The notes under the pieces were generated by a model. It made no database searches and was not told the DNA's origin. It was given only the letters and a program-made list of their open reading frames with translations. The position numbers were made by a program, and so were the translations under genes. Below are positions 1-5,736 of a stretch of DNA of 9,260 nt, piece after piece; positions within the stretch are counted from its first letter, which is position 1, and each line of letters opens with the position of its first letter. Source of the DNA: Xanthobacteraceae bacterium (GTDB lineage: Bacteria > Pseudomonadota > Alphaproteobacteria > Rhizobiales > Xanthobacteraceae); NCBI GenBank assembly GCA_030039655.1, contig JASHVC010000423.1, positions 1 through 9,260 on the forward strand, read 5' to 3'.

Positions 1-114
1 TTCGAAGCCGCCCTTGATGATATTGCGATCAATCCAGATCTGACGAATCAGGCTGTTGATGTTGACCTGATCGCGGGCTCCAGAATTGTTGTTCGTCGCT
101 ACAGGTTACCTTAA
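1..114 (+). CDS. C-terminal end of an unidentified protein (partial)
   Basis: Frame 1 is open from the first base to a TAA at 112-114 and encodes 37 residues that end in IVVRRYRLP. The piece is rich in Asp and aliphatic residues, which looks like the end of a real globular protein. The start lies outside the window. The next gene begins about 70 bases later on the same strand, so the two could be neighbours in function or just adjacent. I do not recognise the family, and the fragment is too short to assign a role. Confidence 0.5.
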   Translation, partial: FEAALDDIAINPDLTNQAVDVDLIAGSRIVVRRYRLP

Positions 115-120
115 GCGAAA

Positions 121-149
121 CGGTCGTTATATAATATTGGGATCGACCG
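121..149 (+). promoter_or_regulatory. Candidate promoter of the primase-helicase gene, with flanking inverted repeat
   Basis: A perfect TATAAT lies at 130-135 in an AT-rich stretch directly after the upstream stop codon. The -35 is weak: TTACCT at 106-111 matches the consensus at three of six positions with an 18-base spacer. The -10 is bracketed by the inverted repeat CGGTCG (121-126) and CGACCG (144-149), with a 17-base spacer. A protein bound there would cover the -10 and the likely transcription start, so the repeat could be an operator. This is a sequence-based prediction only. Confidence 0.45.
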
Positions 150-184
150 GCTGGAGATGACGTCAATATCAATTGGACGTCGGG

Positions 185-2617
185 ATGGCACAACAGAAAA
201 CCGACGAAGAATTCATCCGGATTCGAAACCGTCTTGCGGAACTCGAGGCAGAGCGGGCCTCGCTTGAGGCACGACTCACGGATTTATTAGAGCCGTCGCC
301 ATCCGCAATAGCAACGAAGGCATCCGCGGCCACGGCCGCCAAACTAACGGCGGCTTCTCCAGCGGCTGAAAAGATCGCCTTGTTCCGGAGTCTCTTTGCG
401 GGCCGAACGGACGTATTTCCATTGCGCTGGGAAAATACCAACAAGAAACGCTCGGGATATGCGCCAGCCTGCGCCAACGAATGGGTTAAGGGCATCTGTG
501 GAAAGCCACAAGTAAAGTGCGGGGAATGTGTAAACCAAGCATTCATCCCCATGTCGGACAGGGTGATTGAGAGTCATTTGCGCGGTGATGATTTCAGGAA
601 TCGTGTTGATCCGAACTTCGTGGTCGGCGTTTATCCGCTGCTAGGTGATGAGACCTGCTGGTTTCTGGCCATCGATTTCGACGGCGAGAGCTGGGCGGCT
701 GACGCGCTTGCATACCTCGAAACGTGTCGCGGAAAGGGAGTGCCGGCGGCCCTTGAACGCTCACGTTCTGGCAATGGAGGGCATATTTGGATCTTCTTCT
801 CCGAGCCAATCCCTGCGCGGGAGGCGCGGCGACTTGGTGCAATGCTTGTTACCGAAACCATGGAGCAGCGGCCGGAGATCGGATTTCAGTCTTATGACCG
901 CTTTTTCCCGAGTCAGGACACTATGCCGATCGGCGGCTTCGGCAATCTGATTGCCCTTCCTCTTCAGCGGCGCGCCAGGGAGTGCGGAAACACCGTATTT
1001 GTCGACGACGAGCTGCGCCCATACGATGACCAATGGGCCTTTCTCTCATCGTTGCCCCGAATCAACTTGGAAAGGGTCGCCGGGCTTATAGGGGTGGCTG
1101 AAGCTCGCGGTCGCGTGCTTGGGGTTAGGATGCCCGTCGAGGATGAGACAGCTGACGAGCCCTGGCTCACGCCGCCATCACGACGTCGAGAACCATTGCC
1201 AATTCGCGAACCGCTCCCGAGCCATGTTCATGTCGTGTTTGCCGACCAGCTCTATATCGACCGTTCAGCATTACCGCCTGCGATGGTGGCGCGGCTTGTG
1301 CGGATCGCTGCGTTTCAAAATCCTGAATTTTACAGGGCCCAGGCGATGCGGTTGCCCACCTTTGGCAAGCCTAGGATCATTTCTTGCACGGAGCTTCATC
1401 CGCGTCATGTTGCACTGCCGCGCGGCTGTCTTGACGAGACCCTAGAGCTCCTAAGCTCCCATGGAGTCGTAGTGGAGTTCGAGGACCGGCGGGATGTTGG
1501 GGAGCCGCTATCGACACGCTTTCTTGGACATCTCAGTAAGCCACAGGCAGCCGCGGCGGACGCCCTTGAAGGCCACGACTATGGTGTGTTGGCTGCGACA
1601 ACTGCTTTTGGCAAGACTGTGGTTGCGGCCGCACTTATTGCGAAGCGAAGACGCAACACACTTGTGCTTGTGCACCGTCGGGAACTCCTCACCCAATGGA
1701 TCGAGCAGCTCAAGTCATTCCTGTCGGTCGATCCTGCCGCCATTGGTGTAATCGGTGGAGGTCGCCGGAGACCTACACGTGGGATCGACGTTGCGTTGAT
1801 CCAAAGCCTGGTGCGCAAGGGTGAAGTATCAGATTTGGTCGGTGGGTACGGCCATCTGATCGTTGATGAATGTCACCATGTGTCAGCCTCGAGCTTCGAG
1901 GCTGTGGTGCGTCGCTCCAAAGCCCGATTTGTGCTCGGTCTTTCGGCAACTATTGCTCGCAAGGATGGAGATCATCCGATCATATTCATGCAGTGCGGAC
2001 CGGTACGGCATAAAGTCGATGTCAAGTCTCAGGCTGTGACGCATCATTTCGACCACCGAGTGCGGTTGCGCGAAACCGGTTTTTGTCTTCATCCGGAAAT
2101 GGAGACGGATCGCGCCGCGATGCCGACCATATATGCAGCGCTTGGGCGGGATGAGGATCGCAACGCTCTAATTTTCGACGACGTGCTGCTGGCTCTGGAG
2201 GCCGGACGGTGTCCTGTGATTTTGACAGAGCGGCGCGACCATTTGGAGCTGCTTCAAGCGCGCTTTAAAGGGTTCGTCCGGAACCTTGTTGTCTTGCGCG
2301 GCGGTATGACCGCTGGCGAACGCCGCGATGCCGAAATGGCAATGCGCGTATCTGAGGGTACCGAACGTCTTATCCTGGCGACTGGCCGTTACCTCGGCGA
2401 GGGCTTCGACGATCCGCGGCTCGACACACTGTTCCTAACGATGCCAATTTCCTGGAAAGGCACGCTCACACAATATGTTGGTCGACTCCATCGGAATCAC
2501 TACAGCAAGAAAGAGGTGATCGTTTACGACTATGTGGACGCTTCCGTGCCTCTTCTCGCTCGAATGGCGGCGAAGCGGCAAGCAGGCTATAGGGCGCTGG
2601 GATATATCATTAAGTAA
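185..2617 (+). CDS. TOTE-type primase domain fused to superfamily 2 helicase
   Basis: Numbering is from a TTG at 173, which gives 814 residues. I prefer the ATG at 185 (810 residues) because no good ribosome site fits either start and MAQQKTDEEF is a natural N-terminus; the only GGAG (153-156) is too far upstream. Residues 11-40 look like a coiled coil. Residues about 65-300 match the archaeo-eukaryotic primase domain of TOTE conflict systems: four cysteines (100, 109, 116, 119) that could bind zinc, the catalytic DFD pair (D168, D170) and the SGNGGHIW motif with H204. Residues about 440-800 are an SF2 helicase: Walker A TAFGKT (477-482), DECHH (565-569), SAT (591-593), EGFD (743-746) and QYVGRLHR (767-774). 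All catalytic motifs are intact, so the protein is probably active on nucleic acid. Family members are proposed to act in defence or conflict with mobile DNA. No nuclease domain is fused and none is encoded nearby. DNA repair is an alternative role. Confidence 0.9.
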   Translation: MAQQKTDEEFIRIRNRLAELEAERASLEARLTDLLEPSPSAIATKASAATAAKLTAASPAAEKIALFRSLFAGRTDVFPLRWENTNKKRSGYAPACANEWVKGICGKPQVKCGECVNQAFIPMSDRVIESHLRGDDFRNRVDPNFVVGVYPLLGDETCWFLAIDFDGESWAADALAYLETCRGKGVPAALERSRSGNGGHIWIFFSEPIPAREARRLGAMLVTETMEQRPEIGFQSYDRFFPSQDTMPIGGFGNLIALPLQRRARECGNTVFVDDELRPYDDQWAFLSSLPRINLERVAGLIGVAEARGRVLGVRMPVEDETADEPWLTPPSRRREPLPIREPLPSHVHVVFADQLYIDRSALPPAMVARLVRIAAFQNPEFYRAQAMRLPTFGKPRIISCTELHPRHVALPRGCLDETLELLSSHGVVVEFEDRRDVGEPLSTRFLGHLSKPQAAAADALEGHDYGVLAATTAFGKTVVAAALIAKRRRNTLVLVHRRELLTQWIEQLKSFLSVDPAAIGVIGGGRRRPTRGIDVALIQSLVRKGEVSDLVGGYGHLIVDECHHVSASSFEAVVRRSKARFVLGLSATIARKDGDHPIIFMQCGPVRHKVDVKSQAVTHHFDHRVRLRETGFCLHPEMETDRAAMPTIYAALGRDEDRNALIFDDVLLALEAGRCPVILTERRDHLELLQARFKGFVRNLVVLRGGMTAGERRDAEMAMRVSEGTERLILATGRYLGEGFDDPRLDTLFLTMPISWKGTLTQYVGRLHRNHYSKKEVIVYDYVDASVPLLARMAAKRQAGYRALGYIIK

Positions 2618-2753
2618 TTGGGCACGTTTGGGAGACCTTGAATGCGTTCGTGGTCCACTAGTGAACGAGGGCGCGGATGGCTGTGAGCGAACGTTGCGCT
2701 GGACGCCGCGAGTTTCTGGTTGGCTGCTGTGGGGTCGGCGATCTTGGCCCCTT

Positions 2754-3060
2754 TCAAGCGCTCCGGAGCGGTGGGCACTCACGTGCCCGCGCAATATTGG
2801 AGGCTCGGTTTCCGTCGGCAAACAGACCACAGTAGCGGATGCGATGGAAGCTGTGCGGCAGGACGCGAATGAGGCAGCGGCGGATGAACTCGTGCGTGGC
2901 AACGGTCATCACCTACCTTGTAGCGGGCGCCGCCGTCGGTGCGATAGTTCTTGTATCTGAAGGTGGCATGACACAGTTGCCGTCAGACGCGATGAGCGGG
3001 CTGTTGGCGATGGCGGTGGGTATAGATATCGCACAGCGATCTTGTGCTTTGGCACAAAGC
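2754..3060 (-). pseudogene. IS91-family transposase remnant, C-terminal part, frameshifted
   Basis: Reading the minus strand, blocks typical of IS91-type (HUH, Y2) transposases appear in the right order but in different frames. First comes DIYTHR (3030-3013). After a slip comes IANSPLIASDGN (from 3011), then TFRYKNYRTDGGARYKV (2964-2914), and after another slip THEFIRRCLIRVLP and FHRIRYCGLFADG within 2909-2754, ending at a TGA. The weak block LCAKAQ near 3055 resembles the VYAKxP that precedes this region in the family. The N-terminal catalytic HUH and tyrosine motifs are absent, as is the Cys-rich zinc region near the C-terminus. The element is therefore truncated and dead. The family assignment rests on remembered conserved blocks, not on a search. 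Homology may reach down to about 2640, but I cannot show it. Confidence 0.75.
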
Positions 3061-3187
3061 GGTCTTGATGGGACGTGAGGCGACTTTTGCCAGCACGATT
3101 TGCGGGCTTGATTACTACAGAAACGACTACAGAACGTCCGAGACACCAGAAAAATTGATAAGTTAAATCAAAACGTTAGACGGGAGA

Positions 3188-3404
3188 TGGGCGATTCCTC
3201 TCGACCGCACCAGTAACCCTTCCGACACCTTTTCGTAGGTGAGTTGACGCAGTTGCGCGGTGCCGATTTATTCGAGCGGAACGGCATTTGTGGGCCATCA
3301 AGATTTCGCCAGAGGCGGGCACAGTGAAAAACCGAACGCCGCGCACTGTGCCGCTGCATGAGCACCTTATCGAGCAAGGCTTTGTCTATTTCGTGAACCG
3401 ATGA
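3188..3404 (+). pseudogene. Tyrosine recombinase (phage-type integrase) remnant, frameshifted
   Basis: Two plus-strand segments in different frames join into a stretch typical of site-specific integrases. The first, 3238-3288, reads GELTQLRGADLFERNGI. After a two-base slip, 3291-3404 reads WAIKISPEAGTVKN, then RTVPLHEHLIEQGF, and ends at a TGA. In intact relatives this region begins the catalytic domain and carries the first arginine (the ARxxEL motif). Here that region (3188-3237) is too degraded to read, with only a possible WAIPL at the start. The downstream HxxR and tyrosine motifs are not found within the next 350 bases. The gene is a decayed internal fragment. It shows that an integrating element once occupied this spot, though not that it brought in either neighbour. 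Confidence 0.72.
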
Positions 3405-3742
3405 GTCAAACCGCATCTCATTTTTCTTCCCGATTCCCGTGAAACTCAGAACGGCAGTAGGCTTATGTAACGTCATCCTATTAATCCATGTTCGTTTCTA
3501 GATTAGCTGAGAAGGGTCGTGGAGCACCTACAGAGTGCATATGCGGTCAAGAAGGCGATCGGCGGTTGCTGATTCGTGAGAGAACAAGGACTACATCGAC
3601 ACGCCGTAGTCATGATTTGCTTGCTGGAGATATTGGTTTTGAGGCCGCCGCATGATGCGCGACGGGTAACGCTGGTTAGGGTATGTGAGTTCACAAAAGC
3701 CTTACCTGCTTCCATTTGTAGGCTTAGGGAGCGTGCATGTTG
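3405..3742. other. Unassigned stretch between the integrase remnant and the hydrolase genes
   Basis: No gene can be supported here. Open frames on either strand (for example 3503-3715 minus and 3576-3851 plus) start without a ribosome site and give low-complexity, Cys- and Arg-rich peptides unlike real proteins. A few residues after the integrase stop (RISFFFPIPVK in another frame) might continue that remnant, but the match is weak. The stretch is probably decayed mobile or intergenic DNA. Confidence 0.4.
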
Positions 3743-3763
3743 CGGTGATATGAAATATCACCG
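3743..3763 (-). terminator. Perfect 9-bp hairpin across the 3' end of the second NodB-fold gene
   Basis: The arms CGGTGATAT (3743-3751) and ATATCACCG (3755-3763) are exact inverted repeats around a three-base loop. The stop codon of the leftward hydrolase gene (3758-3760) lies inside one arm. Neither strand has a T-tract after the stem, so this is not a canonical intrinsic terminator. It may protect the 3' end of the transcript, assist Rho-dependent termination, or be a protein-binding palindrome. Confidence 0.4.
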
Positions 3764-4693
3764 TGCTCTCGGTGCCGCCGTCTGTTTCGTGAACGTCGCC
3801 ACGATAGCATTACCAGTTGCCGACCAGACCGATCCTCGATCCAAGATTTGACGGAGCAAGCGGTCCAAAGCCGCGATACGATGCGGATAGCCAAGAATCC
3901 AGGGCGTGATCGAAAGTGAGAGGATGCGTCCCGAGCGATAGTGTTCGGCTTCCAGCATCAAACGGTCGCATGCCAGTAACGTTTGTTCGACGTAGGAGTC
4001 GACCATCAGATTATGCTGGACCAGAAGAAGTCTGTCGGACAATTCGTAGGTCAGCGGCATCGCGCACAGTTGCCCGGCGGGCGTGGTGATCACATACGGC
4101 ATATCGTCGTTCGCCCAATCGGTGACGTAGGTAAAGCCCTGCTCAGCAAGAAGCGTTAATGTATTGCGCGAGTGTGACCGGCCGGGCGAATGCCATCCGG
4201 TGATCGTGGCTCCGCACGCTTTAGCCAGGGTCATATGGGAGGCCCGGATGAGCTCGCGCTCTTCGTCAATACCGAGACCGCCGTGGTGGAGGTGACCCAT
4301 ATCCTGGCCGTTGGCGATTAGCTCCCATCCACGTTTGGAAATTTCGTCGATGATGCGCGGATATCTGCCAGCGATCTCGGCATTGACGGCCGCGGTCGCG
4401 GGCAGGCCAAGGTCGTCGAGCACTCGCATGATGCGGTAAATGCCAATACGCAAGCCGTAATCGCGGCCGCTGTAGTTCCACAGATCCGGGTAAACCGCGG
4501 CCGGCGCTCCCAAAGGACGGAAGGGCTGGGCCGCAGCATCGAGCGGAAAGAACTCAACCGGTACCGTGATCCATAGTGCGATGGGTTCTCCGCCCGGCCA
4601 GGAGACTGGAGGCCGTTGAATAGTCGGTGCGTGCGGGAACCAGGTGTGGTCGAGCCCACGCCGGCGACGAGGATAAGTCATCCGATCTGTCAT
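3758..4693 (-). CDS. Polysaccharide deacetylase-family (NodB-fold, PuuE-like) protein, divergent paralogue
   Basis: This 311-residue protein has a NodB-fold hydrolase layout: WITVPVEFF (41-49), NYSGRDYGLRIG (73-84), WELIANGQ (123-130), GWHSPGRS (166-173), DWANDD (192-197) and PWILGYPHRI (264-273). It aligns along its length with the gene just upstream and shares NYS-RDYG-R-G, WEL and G-PHRI. Characterised relatives include deacetylases and the PuuE allantoinase, which opens a cyclic ureide. Two histidines of the paralogue differ here: the motif-2 histidine is N128 and the LHP histidine is T263. The substrate or metal chemistry must therefore differ, or this is a non-catalytic partner. No signal peptide is seen, so it is likely cytoplasmic. 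Its ATG overlaps the upstream TGA by four bases (ATGA, 4690-4693), which implies translational coupling and perhaps a complex. The exact reaction is unknown. Confidence 0.85.
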   Translation of the reverse strand: MTDRMTYPRRRRGLDHTWFPHAPTIQRPPVSWPGGEPIALWITVPVEFFPLDAAAQPFRPLGAPAAVYPDLWNYSGRDYGLRIGIYRIMRVLDDLGLPATAAVNAEIAGRYPRIIDEISKRGWELIANGQDMGHLHHGGLGIDEERELIRASHMTLAKACGATITGWHSPGRSHSRNTLTLLAEQGFTYVTDWANDDMPYVITTPAGQLCAMPLTYELSDRLLLVQHNLMVDSYVEQTLLACDRLMLEAEHYRSGRILSLSITPWILGYPHRIAALDRLLRQILDRGSVWSATGNAIVATFTKQTAAPRAR

Positions 4694-5607
4694 TTTCCGC
4701 GTGCGCTTGTCGCGGCTTTATAATTTACAAAGTCGTCGTAATGGTGCCGGTAGTACCAGTCTGCGATTTCGCCAGCAGTCGTCAGCCAGACATCGGGGTG
4801 CGACGTTACATGGTAGAGAACATCGTGTAGTGCAGAAATCCGGTGCGGTTGCCCGACAACAAACGGATGAAGCGGCACACATAGCACCATGCCACTGTCT
4901 TTTCCCTCTCGGTATAATTGATCGAAGCTCGTTTTGATCATGGCTGCCCAATTGTCAGCCGAATATCCCCGCACTCCCATCACTCGGATGTCGTTGATCT
5001 CGGTCGAGTAGGGTACTGTAATCAGCCGGCCACCGCGTACTTTGATCGGGATCGGCTGATCATCCGGCACCATGTCGACCGCGTAGGTAATGCCGAACTC
5101 GGGCAGTAAATCAAAGAAAGTCTCCGTCGAGCTCAGCGCGGGCGCAAGCCAGCCAGTGACCGTCCGTCCGCTCTGCCGCTTGATTGTCTCAAGACTGTCA
5201 GCGATGACCTGCCTGACCTCATCCTCGGACATGCCGTAAATCAGCCGAGTGTTGTATAAGCCGTGACTAAACAGCTCCCATTTCATTCGGACGCATGCGT
5301 CGACAATCTCGGGCATATGGTCGCACACAGCGGCATTCAGCGAAACGCTTGCGCGGACTCCGAATTTATCAAGGGCGTCCATGACGCGCCAAACGCCGGA
5401 TCGATTGCCATAGTCACGCAACGAATAGTTCAGCGTGTCAGGCGTCGGACGCGGCCATATCGGTCGGCCCTGTCCGTCCGGCGGCTCGAGCTCGTAAAAC
5501 TCAATGTTGGGGCACACCCAAAAGGCCACCCGTGCCGCTTTCGGCCACTGGATTTTGGGGCGATCAATAAAGGGCAGATAGTCGTAACGGTCAGGATCGC
5601 GCAGCAT
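4690..5607 (-). CDS. Polysaccharide deacetylase-family (NodB-fold, PuuE-like) hydrolase
   Basis: I start at the ATG at 5607 (305 residues), because AGGGG at 5615-5619 sits seven bases before it. A longer reading from a TTG at 5622 has no ribosome site. The NodB-type elements in order are FWVCPNIEFYE (29-39), where the family's usual Asp pair is replaced by N34 and E36; NYSLRDYGNRSG (60-71); WELFSHGLYNTR (110-121) with E111 and H115; GWLAPA (152-157); VDMVPDD (177-183); and CVPLHPFVVGQPHRI (243-257) with H247 and H255. The replaced first motif and the WEL-SHG pattern fit the branch with PuuE allantoinase and urate-catabolism proteins better than chitin-type deacetylases. No export signal is seen. 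It is first in a two-gene leftward unit, divergent from the amidohydrolase, which suggests joint work on a small amide or ureide. The substrate is inferred only. Confidence 0.87.
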   Translation of the reverse strand: MLRDPDRYDYLPFIDRPKIQWPKAARVAFWVCPNIEFYELEPPDGQGRPIWPRPTPDTLNYSLRDYGNRSGVWRVMDALDKFGVRASVSLNAAVCDHMPEIVDACVRMKWELFSHGLYNTRLIYGMSEDEVRQVIADSLETIKRQSGRTVTGWLAPALSSTETFFDLLPEFGITYAVDMVPDDQPIPIKVRGGRLITVPYSTEINDIRVMGVRGYSADNWAAMIKTSFDQLYREGKDSGMVLCVPLHPFVVGQPHRISALHDVLYHVTSHPDVWLTTAGEIADWYYRHHYDDFVNYKAATSARGK

Positions 5608-5614
5608 CTCCACG

Positions 5615-5619
5615 CCCCT
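5615..5619 (-). promoter_or_regulatory. Ribosome binding site that fixes the start of the first NodB-fold gene
   Basis: On the minus strand AGGGG precedes the ATG at 5607 by seven bases. It lies inside the longer TTG-initiated reading, so it argues for the shorter protein. Confidence 0.65.
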
Positions 5620-5664
5620 CAATGACAGAAGCGATCGTCGCAGAACACCGACATGCGGCCTCGG

Positions 5665-5700
5665 TTGACACCCAACATCAGTGATGTTTCACTGTAATTT
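5665..5700 (+). promoter_or_regulatory. Candidate promoter and operator of the amidohydrolase operon
   Basis: TTGACA at 5665-5670 is a perfect -35. The hexamer 17 bases on (TTCACT, 5688-5693) is a poor -10, and TGTAAT (5693-5698) is better but too far, at 22 bases. Just after the -35 is the perfect palindrome AACATCA-G-TGATGTT (5674-5688), and overlapping it the inverted repeat CAGTGA-TGTT-TCACTG (5679-5694). A dimeric regulator bound here would block the rightward promoter and could also control the leftward genes. The size and symmetry resemble sites for GntR-type regulators, but no regulator gene is in the window. I could not identify a convincing leftward promoter. Confidence 0.45.
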
Positions 5701-5723
5701 AAAGGATTGGAAGTCCCGACGGC

Positions 5724-5729
5724 AAGGAG
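5724..5729 (+). promoter_or_regulatory. Ribosome binding site that fixes the amidohydrolase start
   Basis: AAGGAG ends seven bases before the ATG at 5737. It excludes the upstream in-frame TTG at 5707, whose preceding bases lie in the promoter region. Confidence 0.8.
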
Positions 5730-5736
5730 TTTGCGA

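Noticed and set aside
2435..2902. A 155-codon open frame on the minus strand
   Set aside because: It runs antisense through the conserved end of the helicase and then through the wrong frame of the IS91 remnant. Its peptide is Ser/Arg-rich, with no ribosome site or family resemblance.
2532..2960. A 142-codon open frame on the plus strand overlapping the helicase end
   Set aside because: It is an out-of-frame reading of the helicase terminus plus the antisense of the transposase remnant. The composition (Trp-, Arg- and Cys-rich) is typical of a non-coding frame.
3318..3352. Inverted repeat GGCACAGTG / CACTGTGCC with a 17-base loop
   Set aside because: It lies within the recognisable integrase coding remnant, so the bases are explained by the protein sequence. 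There is no T-tract or promoter context.
3503..3851. Open frames on both strands in the unassigned stretch
   Set aside because: They have no ribosome sites, unusual Cys/Arg-rich peptides and no familiar motifs, and one runs into the 3' end of a real gene on the other strand.
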